Positions 1-6,571 of a DNA stretch of 32,285 nucleotides are shown here, piece after piece. The stretch covers positions 1-32,285 of the forward strand of contig CAZCSK010000028.1 in the NCBI GenBank assembly GCA_964501265.1, in the 5' to 3' direction. The position numbers were made by a program, and so were the translations under genes. Source of the DNA: CAZCSK01 sp964501265 (GTDB lineage Bacteria; Actinomycetota; CADDZG01; JAHWKV01). Each line of letters begins with the position of its first letter. Positions within the stretch are counted from its first letter, which is position 1. The notes beneath the pieces were generated by a model. It made no database searches. It saw only the letters and a program-made list of their open reading frames with translations, and had not been told where the DNA came from.

Positions 1-1621
1 CGCGATTGTCCGCGATCTCGATCGTGCGGCTGTGCGTCGGATAGTCGGCGATGGCAGATGTGTTGACCTCCCAGAAGGCCGTGTTCTTGGCGGCGTCTTG
101 ATGGGGCCAGATCTTGTTCTGGTGAGTGTGGCCGGTGCCCAGAAGAATGACATTCGGGAACCGAAGCAGAAGGTTTTTGACGGCGGTCCCGTTGTGGATG
201 ACTCCGGGAGGAACTCCGACTGGAGGGACAGTATTGCTTTGAGTGTCAATGGTGTGGTGCGCGAAAACCACCACCAGGCGGTCGGTCGCGGCTGGGTTCG
301 CCGTCTGCTTTCCATCCGGCTCGAAGTAATTGGTAGACGATGACTTAAGGGTTCGCTCCAGCCATTTGAACTGGCCATCTTCAATGTTGCCGTCTTGCAG
401 GCCCTCCGGCGAATTCGAGTCCAGAGTGATGAACAGGAAAGGGTCTTGCGCGAAAGCGTAGCAAGCGCTTTTCTGCACCGGGACCCCGACAACTGCCGTG
501 GTGCGCTCCAAGAGTTTCCCGGCCGGGTCGGTGCAACGCTGGCTCACTGGAAGGAAGCCGTGTCCAACCGGGGCTCCTGTTGTGTTGGTGTGCTCGGCGA
601 TCCAATCGGCCTTGTCGAGCAACCTGCGGTTAAGATCCTCGGGGACCGGACGCGTCAAGGTGGGCGTGGTCATGATCTGAGTGACAAACGCGGCGTTCGA
701 AGCGCCTCCGGCGCATGCGGTCTGTTGCTCGGAGGGATTGAGGGGTTCAAAGACTTTTAAGTTCCCCACAGCGGACGCTCGCACAAACGCGCGCCAGGCG
801 GCGTTGTCATCCGCTATGGTCCCCTGCACTTTCATGTCGTGATTGCCCATCACCGAAAACCAGGGAATTGGACTACCGTCGGAGTTGCGAAGTCCGGACG
901 CCCAAAACGGTTCGTTTGAAAGGTTACGCAGATTGTTGGTCTTGCCCGCAACCAACGGAGTTGGGGCCGGGTTCGTCAGCGCGGGAGTGCCCCCCGTGGG
1001 ATCCACGTCGGCGACCCCGTCGTAGTCATCGCCCCCCGGAAAATCGTCACCGGCGTCGACGGTGATGTTGCTCTTGTTGCCAGAGTCCGGATCGATAAGC
1101 TTGTTTCCATCCATCAGATCCATGAACCATCGAGTCTCGTTGAACTGCTGGTTATCTGCCAGATCCCCGAGCGCGACAGAGAACTCGAATGGGGCCTTCA
1201 GAATCGGGCCGCCCGAAGCTGCGATGCGATTTGCGGTCCGGAAGTGGGCATTCATGAGTTGCGGAACCATCACCTCATGCGGCCTGTATGCGGATGACGT
1301 TGGAACATCGCCGCACTTGTCGGCCCATTCAGCTCGCAAAGGAGATTCTTCGTCGGCCAGTTGGAAGTCGGCAAAACTAAAGAACGTCTTGATCGGGACC
1401 TGCCTGCCAGCGCGGTCGGCAAACGCCTTGAAGATGTCTTCGCGAAGCACAAGGGGTTCTCCTGGACCGCACTCCAGAGTTTTGGAAGTCGCGTTGAGAA
1501 CCAGACGGCCTTCGATTGTCGTCTTGCCGCAATCGGGAGCGAGGCCTGAGGCACCCTGGAGGGGGACGAGTGAAACAACCGCGAGCAATACAAAAACACC
1601 GACTCTGGCCGGTCTTGCCAT
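1..1621 (-). CDS. Secreted calcineurin-like metallophosphoesterase (3' end beyond window)
   Basis: The minus-strand frame is open from ATG at 1621 to the left edge, giving 540 codons without a stop, so the C-terminus is missing. The first 26 residues form a signal peptide (basic start, hydrophobic core, small residues), so the enzyme is probably exported. Metal-site motifs of the calcineurin-like fold appear in order: D84-x-Q86 followed by SPxRxE, GD at 152-153, GNHD at 259-262, AHH at 454-456 and GHTH at 497-500. Long insertions separate the blocks, and an Asp/Gly-rich stretch at 188-208 could bind calcium. The spacing resembles the large actinobacterial metallophosphoesterases (TIGR03767-like, from memory). 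The substrate is unknown; a phosphomonoester or phosphodiester is expected. A strong AGGTGGAG ribosome site at 1625-1632 fixes the start. It lies downstream of, and on the same strand as, the DUF2277 gene. Confidence 0.88.
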   Translation of the reverse strand, partial: MARPARVGVFVLLAVVSLVPLQGASGLAPDCGKTTIEGRLVLNATSKTLECGPGEPLVLREDIFKAFADRAGRQVPIKTFFSFADFQLADEESPLRAEWADKCGDVPTSSAYRPHEVMVPQLMNAHFRTANRIAASGGPILKAPFEFSVALGDLADNQQFNETRWFMDLMDGNKLIDPDSGNKSNITVDAGDDFPGGDDYDGVADVDPTGGTPALTNPAPTPLVAGKTNNLRNLSNEPFWASGLRNSDGSPIPWFSVMGNHDMKVQGTIADDNAAWRAFVRASAVGNLKVFEPLNPSEQQTACAGGASNAAFVTQIMTTPTLTRPVPEDLNRRLLDKADWIAEHTNTTGAPVGHGFLPVSQRCTDPAGKLLERTTAVVGVPVQKSACYAFAQDPFLFITLDSNSPEGLQDGNIEDGQFKWLERTLKSSSTNYFEPDGKQTANPAATDRLVVVFAHHTIDTQSNTVPPVGVPPGVIHNGTAVKNLLLRFPNVILLGTGHTHQNKIWPHQDAAKNTAFWEVNTSAIADYPTHSRTIEIADNR

Positions 1622-1653
1622 CAACTCCACCTTTAGGCTTGATCCGTGTGCCC

Positions 1654-1659
1654 ATCATA
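1654..1659 (-). promoter_or_regulatory. Candidate -10 box of the phosphoesterase gene
   Basis: The minus strand reads TATGAT 32 nt before the start codon, inside the 66-nt gap after the DUF2277 stop. It matches the TATAAT consensus at five of six positions. No good -35 hexamer is visible at 16-18 nt, so the call rests on the -10 alone. Confidence 0.35.
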
Positions 1660-1687
1660 TTGGATGAAGCGGTTGATGATCGACCTT

Positions 1688-1915
1688 CTAAGTTTTCGTC
1701 CTTACTGGACTTGAACTTCGGTACGCAAGAGAATCCAACATTCGGCGGGACGATTCGGCGATTTCTTTGACGGCCTCGTTGAAGGTCTGCTCGTTGGCCG
1801 CCGATGGTTGCCGGTAACCGCTTACCTTGCGGACGAATTGGAGCGCTGCTTCTTCGATCTCCTCATCGCTGGCCCGCTGATCGGCCTCCCGCAATCTCTT
1901 GATGCTCCTGCACAT
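1688..1915 (-). CDS. DUF2277 family protein
   Basis: This 75-residue protein begins MCRSIKRLR, the hallmark opening of the DUF2277 family. The conserved EEIEEAALQFVRKVSG block follows at about 19-33, and a short helix containing AVKEIAESSRRMLDSL sits near residues 48-63. Length and motif order match the family, which is common in actinobacteria and has no established function. It has no signal peptide or membrane span and is expected to be cytoplasmic. There is no Shine-Dalgarno sequence before the ATG; instead a -10-like hexamer lies 6 nt upstream, suggesting a leaderless mRNA. It is divergent from the XRE/nucleotidyltransferase pair and is followed on the same strand by the secreted phosphoesterase. 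Confidence 0.85.
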   Translation of the reverse strand: MCRSIKRLREADQRASDEEIEEAALQFVRKVSGYRQPSAANEQTFNEAVKEIAESSRRMLDSLAYRSSSPVRTKT

Positions 1916-1921
1916 GTTGGG

Positions 1922-1927
1922 AGGTTA
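1922..1927 (-). promoter_or_regulatory. Leaderless -10 box for the DUF2277 gene
   Basis: The minus strand reads TAACCT, fitting the TAnnnT pattern, and ends 6 nt before the ATG at 1915. Transcription would then start at or next to the A of the start codon. This agrees with the absence of a ribosome binding site. Actinobacteria commonly use leaderless messages of this form. Confidence 0.45.
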
Positions 1928-1993
1928 CCGCTTCACCCTCGTCAACCGCCACCGCTGGGGGTAAAGCGCAGGCTCTTTGGCATCGTGAGGGGT

Positions 1994-2011
1994 GCTATCT
2001 GATAGGATAGC
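1994..2011 (+). promoter_or_regulatory. Palindromic operator overlapping the -10 box of the XRE/nucleotidyltransferase pair
   Basis: GCTATC and GATAGC form a perfect 6-bp inverted repeat separated by 6 bp, ending 3 nt before the ATG at 2015. The -10-like TAGGAT at 2003-2008 lies within it, 6 nt before the start codon. A repressor bound here would block a leaderless promoter. The encoded helix-turn-helix protein is the obvious candidate, which would make the pair autoregulated, as in many toxin-antitoxin modules. Confidence 0.5.
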
Positions 2012-2014
2012 GTC

Positions 2015-2329
2015 ATGAGTTCCGACGCATGGGCGGTCTGCCGTGAAATCCGCCGACGTGCAGGAATGAGCCAGCGCATGCTAGCCGCAAACGCGGGTGT
2101 CACCCCCGCAACCATTGCCCGCATCGAAAAAGGCCGGATGGAGCCTACCCTTGCTCTGCTCCAACGTATCGGGCGTGGGGCAGGAATCAGCTTGCATCTA
2201 ACGGTATCCGCTCTTGACCCTGACGAGGCCAAGGCCAAGCGCCAGTCGCAGATGCTTACCGATGAGCAGCGCCTACGACAGAACGACCATCTTTCTCGCT
2301 TGCGAATCGCGGGGATTAAACGTGCCTGA
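2015..2329 (+). CDS. XRE-family helix-turn-helix regulator, probable antitoxin
   Basis: This 104-residue protein has a Cro/C1-type helix-turn-helix at about residues 8-60. The motif MSQRMLAANAGVTPATIARI is followed by EKGRMEPTLALLQRIG, typical of the recognition helix and the following helices. The C-terminal 40 residues are charged and carry no recognised domain. The ATG lies 3 nt after a perfect palindrome and has no Shine-Dalgarno sequence, so translation is probably leaderless. Its last codons overlap the GTG start of the nucleotidyltransferase gene by 8 nt, showing translational coupling. A small XRE gene followed by an AbiEii/MNT-like nucleotidyltransferase is a recognised type of toxin-antitoxin arrangement. 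The antitoxin role is inferred from context; it could instead be a simple autoregulator. Confidence 0.8.
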   Translation: MSSDAWAVCREIRRRAGMSQRMLAANAGVTPATIARIEKGRMEPTLALLQRIGRGAGISLHLTVSALDPDEAKAKRQSQMLTDEQRLRQNDHLSRLRIAGIKRA

Positions 2330-2864
2330 CCCGTGGTCGAGCGAGCTGCGGCCACTAGACACGGAGACAATCTTCAGAGCCCTTGAAGATCAGGGGGTCC
2401 GATACGTGGTTGTAGGAGGCATCGCGGCTGTCTTGCACCGGTGGTCGGGAGCCACAGCTGATCTAGACATAGTTCCGGCCGGGGGCTCTGCCAACTTGAA
2501 CAAGCTCGGGCGGGCGTTGCGTTTGCTCAATGCGGTCGTTTACGTAGAACCTAACCGGGTGGACTTATTCGCAGACGGCAAACCACCGGAAGCCAACGAC
2601 TTCGGTTACACCGCGGAGGGTTTGCGCAGACATCCTGTTTGGCATCTCACGAGCGATTCGGGATCCATCGACCTGTCTTTTCGGATCGATGGGGTCGGGG
2701 ATTACGGGATTCTGATCAGCGGGGCCGAATCTCGCGCGGTCTTTGGTCTCAAGATCATGGTTGCCTCCCTCGAGCACGTGATCACATCGAAACGGGCAGT
2801 CGGGCGCCCGAAGGATCTCCGCGTACTTCCTGAACTCGAGGAACTCCACAAGAAGGGGCCTTGA
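2322..2864 (+). CDS. Nucleotidyltransferase-fold protein, AbiEii/MNT-like, probable toxin
   Basis: The GTG at 2322 overlaps the end of the XRE gene by 8 nt and gives 180 residues. The frame extends upstream to 2214, but only across the regulator gene. Residues 29-50 hold the nucleotidyltransferase signature: VVVGG (GG at 32-33) followed by ADLDI with acidic residues D47 and D49, the usual metal ligands. A third acidic residue may be D85 or the glutamate or aspartate near 121-126. A helical C-terminal part ends in a Glu/Lys-rich segment. Proteins of this class transfer nucleotides to tRNA or protein targets and act as toxins in AbiE-like systems; others are housekeeping proteins of unknown role. 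The paired XRE gene favours a toxin-antitoxin role, but the substrate cannot be read from the sequence. Confidence 0.75.
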   Translation: MPDPWSSELRPLDTETIFRALEDQGVRYVVVGGIAAVLHRWSGATADLDIVPAGGSANLNKLGRALRLLNAVVYVEPNRVDLFADGKPPEANDFGYTAEGLRRHPVWHLTSDSGSIDLSFRIDGVGDYGILISGAESRAVFGLKIMVASLEHVITSKRAVGRPKDLRVLPELEELHKKGP

Positions 2865-2905
2865 GACCTTCAGCGCATCAGGTGCCGAAGAACTAACCCG
2901 GATTC

Positions 2906-2933
2906 AACGATCGAATTACATCGTTCGTAATTC
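2906..2933 (-). terminator. Overlapping hairpins just after tRNA-Tyr, possible terminator
   Basis: Two inverted repeats interlock here: AACGAT at 2906-2911 with ATCGTT at 2920-2925, and GAATTAC at 2913-2919 with GTAATTC at 2927-2933. They lie 1-2 nt beyond the CCA end of the minus-strand tRNA gene. No run of T follows, so a classic intrinsic terminator is uncertain; the structure might instead help 3'-end processing. Confidence 0.35.
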
Positions 2934-2934
2934 T

Positions 2935-3018
2935 TGGTGGTGGGGGAAGGATTCGAACCTCCGAAGCTTGCGCAACCGGTTTACAGCCGGCTCCCTTTGG
3001 CCACTTAGGTACCCCACC
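2935..3018 (-). tRNA. tRNA-Tyr (anticodon GTA)
   Basis: The minus strand folds as a class II tRNA of 84 nt. The acceptor stem GGTGGGG pairs with CCCCACC, followed by discriminator A and an encoded CCA at 2935-2937. The anticodon loop is CTGTAAA, closed by a CCGG/CCGG stem, with GTA read from plus positions 2982-2984. A long variable arm precedes the T arm GGAGG-TTCGAAT-CCTTC. The long variable arm together with anticodon GTA identifies a bacterial tyrosine tRNA. It stands alone between a plus-strand toxin-antitoxin-like pair and yajQ. Confidence 0.96.
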
Positions 3019-3100
3019 TTGTGCGCCCCTCCGCAACGCGTGCAGTGGACCCAGACTAGGATAAGGCCGCTCAACGTAAACGTTCAATCGGGAGGGAAAA

Positions 3101-3589
3101 TTGGCACAGTTTTCATTCGACGTTGTCAGCCAGGTGGACGGTCACGAAGTGACCAATGCGCTCGATCAGGCCAGGCGCGAGATCGCGCAGCGGTTCGACT
3201 TCAAGAACACGGGAACCGAGGTCAAAGAGGAGAGCGAGACCATCGAAGTTCGATCCAATTCAGAGGGCCGTGTCGAGGCCGCCCTCGACCTCATTAAAGA
3301 CAAATTAGTGAAACGCAGCGTGTCGCTCAAGGCTTTGTCAGTAGGCAAACTCGAGCCTGCTGGCGGAAGCACGTACAAACAGATCATCACACTGGTCCAC
3401 GGTGTCAACGACGAAAAGGGCCGCGAGATGAATAAGTTCATCAAGGGATTGGGGCTCAAGGTGCAAAGCCAGGTTCAAGGCGATCAATTACGAGTCAGCG
3501 CCAAGGCAAAGGATGATCTTCAGCAGGTGATGCAGGCCCTAAGGGAGCAGGACTTCGGAATCCCCCTGCAGTTCACGAACTACAGGTGA
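3101..3589 (+). CDS. yajQ: YajQ family nucleotide-binding protein
   Basis: This 162-residue protein spans the whole YajQ family and starts with AQFSFDVVSQVD. The conserved RFDFKNTGTEV lies at about 31-41, GGSTYKQIITLV near 88-99 and GLGLKVQSQVQGDQLRV near 120-136, and it ends in FTNYR. YajQ proteins have two ferredoxin-like domains and bind cyclic di-GMP or RNA; some act as transcription co-factors. The start is TTG at 3101, supported by the GGAGGG ribosome site at 3091-3096. The gene is cytoplasmic and stands 1 nt before the HIT-fusion gene, so the two are almost certainly co-transcribed. Both products handle nucleotides, which hints at a shared pathway. A 12-bp near-palindrome AACGT-AA-ACGTT sits at 3073-3084 in its leader. 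Confidence 0.93.
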   Translation: MAQFSFDVVSQVDGHEVTNALDQARREIAQRFDFKNTGTEVKEESETIEVRSNSEGRVEAALDLIKDKLVKRSVSLKALSVGKLEPAGGSTYKQIITLVHGVNDEKGREMNKFIKGLGLKVQSQVQGDQLRVSAKAKDDLQQVMQALREQDFGIPLQFTNYR

Positions 3590-3590
3590 C

Positions 3591-4361
3591 ATGAAGTACT
3601 GCCCCAGCTGCCGATCGGAGTACTACGACGAATACGACCGCTGCCACGAGTGTGACCTGCCTCTCGTGCAGGAACTTCCTCCGCAGCCGCAGTCCCAGGA
3701 ACCGGACCACGAGCTGGGCGGCCTACTATCTGTAGTTTTTCGTTCGCCTGATCAAATCCAGGTCCAGTCCATAAGGGCCCTCCTTGTCGGTAGCGACGTC
3801 CACGTAAACGTGAATCGTGGTCCCGACGTCTACCGCCTCAACGTGGGCGAAGCCGCGATGGTTGAAGTCTCCGTACCCGCTTCCCAAGCAGAACGGGCTC
3901 GAGAGATAATTCGGACGGCCCATGAAGGGAAGCTAGAGTTGGACGAGGTCAATCGAAACTGCATCTTCTGTCAGATCGTTGAAGGCACCGCGCCGTCGGA
4001 GAAATTCTACGAAGACGACTACGTAATCGCCTTTATGGACATCTTTCCTGTGACCGACGGACACTGCTTAATCGCAAGTAAAGTGCATGCTGAGAATCTT
4101 TTCGACCTACCCGAAGAATCCGCGGTGGCTGCCATGAAGGCAGCTCTCAAGATTGCGCCAGCGGTTGTCCGTGTGATGGAGGCCGACGGGCTAAATATTT
4201 TGCAGTCGAACGGAAAGGCGGCGTGGCAATCCGTTGATCACTTTCACATGCATTTGATCCCCCGCTATTCAGACGACGGGTTCCGTCCGCCGTTTAATCC
4301 GCAGCCCGGCGATTCATCAGACATGAAAAATATTTCGCAATTAATCAAAAACGCCCTTTAG
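3591..4361 (+). CDS. Zinc ribbon - DUF2007 - HIT hydrolase fusion protein
   Basis: Three modules occur in 256 residues. Residues 1-25 form a zinc ribbon with C4-x2-C7 and C18-x2-C21. Residues of about 44-112 resemble DUF2007, a small ferredoxin-like domain annotated as a putative prokaryotic signal transducer (VVFRSPDQIQVQSIRALL). Residues 122-256 are a HIT domain with CIFC at 124-127, GLNILQSNG at about 200-208 and the catalytic triad H217-x-H219-x-H221. HIT enzymes hydrolyse or transfer nucleoside phosphates, for example AMP-lysine, dinucleoside polyphosphates or GMP. A stand-alone HIT protein is about 110-140 residues, so the first 120 residues are an added sensory part. An AGGTGA ribosome site overlaps the yajQ stop. 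The stop overlaps that of the convergent M23 gene by 4 nt. Confidence 0.88.
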   Translation: MKYCPSCRSEYYDEYDRCHECDLPLVQELPPQPQSQEPDHELGGLLSVVFRSPDQIQVQSIRALLVGSDVHVNVNRGPDVYRLNVGEAAMVEVSVPASQAERAREIIRTAHEGKLELDEVNRNCIFCQIVEGTAPSEKFYEDDYVIAFMDIFPVTDGHCLIASKVHAENLFDLPEESAVAAMKAALKIAPAVVRVMEADGLNILQSNGKAAWQSVDHFHMHLIPRYSDDGFRPPFNPQPGDSSDMKNISQLIKNAL

Positions 4362-5566
4362 GCACCCGCTATAGCAAAAACCGGCACCCCGTAAAGCCGT
4401 CGTCCGGTAAATGATGCTAGCTTCACCCACGGTGCCTGCACGGCAAGCCGGACGGCGGCAAGATGCTCGTCGGGAGAACTGCCCGAGAGCGCTCCGAGAC
4501 CTGCCCGGCGCACACCTTCGCGCGCTAGATCGGTCGGGCTAAGAGAGCGAGTAAGAGACACAGGGCTCAGGTCCTGGGGTGACATCGCATCGATCCTGCG
4601 GCTGAAGTGCACTTGGCGGGTAAGACCCGCGTACCTTTGCAAGTGGCGCTCGACAAAGGCCTGCGCCTGCTGCTCGGCTTGTCGGAGCCATCCGTCGAGA
4701 TACGGCTTGGGATCGACGGCGGGTGTGTTGGTCCGCGCGGTGCCATCAAGCCCAGGCGTGACTCCACTGGCTACGATCCTGCCTTTGCGGTCTTTAACGG
4801 CGGGATGGATCTCGAAATGAAGGTGGGGAGGCGTTGTGATGGCATTGCCGGAATTGCCGACGTATCCGATCACCGTTCCAGTACCCAAGCGTTCTCCGAA
4901 TGCAAGTCCTTCGCGGAAAGCAAGCAGATGCGCGTAGTAGTAAGACGTCCCGTCGTCGCTCGCTACCCAAGCCGACAACCCTCCAACCGGAGTCGTTCCA
5001 AATGCAATTACGGTCCCCGGTCCCGACGAAACGATAGGCGTTCCGAATTCAGCGAATATGTCCGTCCCTTCATGAAGGTGCGCCACAGGCACAAACCTTG
5101 GAAAACCAAAGTCATGAGAAAACCAAGCCTGTCCGGCGACGGGGAAAGGCGGTGCCGCTTGCACGACTGCCTGATCGATTGTCAGTCCGCTGTCGGCGAC
5201 CGGCCCAAGAATCTCGATCAAACGGGCGGTTGTCCGCGAGGGAGTCCGCAATATATTCGGAACAGTAAGCAGCGGTGCGGCAGGCCCCGCCGGCCCCGGG
5301 GGCGCGGACGATGACGCCGCGGGTGAAGTCGAGGCTGGAGTGCGCGGCTGGTCCGGAGGTGGCGTCGACGGGTCCGCGGTTTTCGGCGGCGGCGAAGGTG
5401 AAGGCGACGGCGAGGGGGAGGGCACCGGGTCCGTCGGGATGATCGTGGGAATTGGAGTTGGAACCTGGGCCCCGGCGGGAATCAAACCGGCCGATGCAGC
5501 CATGGTCACTGCGCAAAGCAGGGCCACGCCGGCCCGCCACAATCTCTTATTCATCCCTAGAATCAT
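4358..5566 (-). CDS. Secreted M23 family metallopeptidase with Pro/Ser-rich stalk
   Basis: The 402-residue protein has an N-terminal export signal (about 1-33, ending AGA), then a low-complexity Pro/Ser/Thr stretch at about 35-98 that probably crosses the wall. The M23/LytM core lies at about 160-255: H165-E-G-T-D169, Y211-A-H213 and H248-L-H250 are all present, so the zinc site is intact. It should cleave peptidoglycan cross-bridges or act as a wall remodelling factor. A C-terminal helical region of 150 residues, rich in Arg and Leu, is unassigned. An AAGGA ribosome site 7 nt before the ATG at 5566 supports this start over the upstream ATG at 5593. It lies 49 nt after htpX on the same strand, and both deal with the cell envelope. 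Confidence 0.88.
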   Translation of the reverse strand: MILGMNKRLWRAGVALLCAVTMAASAGLIPAGAQVPTPIPTIIPTDPVPSPSPSPSPSPPPKTADPSTPPPDQPRTPASTSPAASSSAPPGPAGPAAPLLTVPNILRTPSRTTARLIEILGPVADSGLTIDQAVVQAAPPFPVAGQAWFSHDFGFPRFVPVAHLHEGTDIFAEFGTPIVSSGPGTVIAFGTTPVGGLSAWVASDDGTSYYYAHLLAFREGLAFGERLGTGTVIGYVGNSGNAITTPPHLHFEIHPAVKDRKGRIVASGVTPGLDGTARTNTPAVDPKPYLDGWLRQAEQQAQAFVERHLQRYAGLTRQVHFSRRIDAMSPQDLSPVSLTRSLSPTDLAREGVRRAGLGALSGSSPDEHLAAVRLAVQAPWVKLASFTGRRLYGVPVFAIAGA

Positions 5567-5615
5567 CGGCAAGTCCTTGGATTGAGTTCGCATCCTAGTT
5601 GAATTTCAGGCAGAC

Positions 5616-6467
5616 CTAAACTTTGCCAACCATTTCCTCAAGCCGGCGGACCCGCTCTTCGGTGGATGGATGCGTCATGAAGAGACGGGCGCCCCGACGT
5701 AGCGTACCGCTCAAGGGGTTAATGATGAAAAGAGGCGAAGCGGACGGGTTGACTGGCATAGGAATCTCTTGAGCACCCGCTTCGATACGCTTCAGGGCGC
5801 TTGCGAGGTTTTCGGGATGGTGGCACATTTCGGCCCCCCGGCGGTCTGCGGCGAGTTCACGTGACCTAGAAATCGCCATCTGAACGATAAGGGCGGCGAT
5901 CGGAGCGACGATGCTCGCGACGAGCACTCCGGCGATCCCGGGCCCACCCTCATCGTCATCTCCGCCCCCGAACATTGCGCCCCACCGAGCCATAGTGGCA
6001 AGAAAGGAGATGCCGCCGGCGATCGTGGCGGCCACGGAAGTCGTGAGAATGTCACGGTTTTGCACGTGGGCGAGTTCGTGAGCAAGCACACCTTCCAGTT
6101 CGGCCGGAGTCAGCGTCTTGAGAATCCCCTCAGTGACCGCCACCGCTGCGTGCGCGGGGTTGCGGCCCGTCGCGAAGGCGTTGGGCTGCTCCGACGGGAT
6201 AAGGTGAAGCGTCGGCATCGGAAGGTCCGCCTGCCCGGCGAGACGTTCCACCATCCTGAAAAGATCTGGCGCTTCGTCCCTCGAGAGCGGACGCGCTCTG
6301 CTCATCTTGAGCGCGATTTTGGCGCTGAACCAGTATGAACCGATGTTCATAGCGACGGCCAGCAATAGTCCAATCATTGCGCCGCCGCGACCTAAAAGGC
6401 TGCCGAGCACCACGAGGACTCCGCTCAGCGATGCCAACAGAAACAATGTCTTTGCGTTGTTCTTCAT
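5616..6467 (-). CDS. htpX: HtpX-like membrane zinc metalloprotease
   Basis: The start ATG at 6467 gives 283 residues, the normal HtpX length. The open frame continues upstream through the 76-bp repeat and into the nuoN end, but contains no convincing start there. Membrane spans lie at about 5-25 and 27-47, and two more near 142-162 and 178-198. The zinc motif HELAH is at 130-134, with the third ligand E204 in RELAAD. NAFATG near 96-101 and the C-terminal FMTHPSTEERVRRLE block are also typical. HtpX degrades misfolded membrane proteins from the cytoplasmic side. There is no ribosome binding site; TATTCT at 6475-6480 may give a leaderless transcript independent of the nuo operon. An acidic GGGDDDEGG loop lies at 167-175. 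Confidence 0.94.
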   Translation of the reverse strand: MKNNAKTLFLLASLSGVLVVLGSLLGRGGAMIGLLLAVAMNIGSYWFSAKIALKMSRARPLSRDEAPDLFRMVERLAGQADLPMPTLHLIPSEQPNAFATGRNPAHAAVAVTEGILKTLTPAELEGVLAHELAHVQNRDILTTSVAATIAGGISFLATMARWGAMFGGGDDDEGGPGIAGVLVASIVAPIAALIVQMAISRSRELAADRRGAEMCHHPENLASALKRIEAGAQEIPMPVNPSASPLFIINPLSGTLRRGARLFMTHPSTEERVRRLEEMVGKV

Positions 6468-6474
6468 GTCTTCA

Positions 6475-6480
6475 AGAATA
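6475..6480 (-). promoter_or_regulatory. Candidate leaderless -10 box for htpX
   Basis: The minus strand reads TATTCT, a TAnnnT hexamer ending 7 nt before the htpX ATG, and no ribosome site is present. It lies directly between the 76-bp repeat and htpX. No clear -35 box is seen. Confidence 0.35.
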
Positions 6481-6488
6481 GCGCCATA

Positions 6489-6564
6489 TGACTTCAGGGG
6501 GTTCGCAGCTTCTGGCGCACGCGGTTCCGTACGTAGGGGGGCTGCTACCCCCCCGAACCCCCCG
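6489..6564. repeat. 76-bp dispersed palindromic repeat, copy 1 (intergenic nuoN-htpX)
   Basis: This copy aligns without gaps to 15491-15566, with 63 of 76 bases identical by hand count. Nearly all differences fall in a 15-20 bp centre; the outer parts are almost identical. The ends form a long inverted repeat (GGGGGTTCG against CGAACCCCC), and an inner G-run/C-run hairpin flanks CTGCTA near the right end. This copy fills most of the 104-nt gap between the nuoN stop and htpX. It has no transposase and looks like a REP- or MITE-type element. Confidence 0.8.
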
Positions 6565-6571
6565 AAAGCTT

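Noticed and set aside
1062..1667. Plus-strand 201-residue frame
   Set aside because: It is opposite a 540-codon phosphoesterase frame with all metal motifs; the peptide is Ser/Arg-rich without any motif.
2015..3018. Integration of a mobile island at tRNA-Tyr
   Set aside because: No integrase gene and no direct repeat of the tRNA 3' end were found in the window, so the nearby toxin-antitoxin pair is not proof of an island.
4607..5314. Plus-strand 235-residue frame
   Set aside because: It is the complement of the M23 peptidase, which has an intact active site; the frame encodes Arg-rich sequence with no family features.
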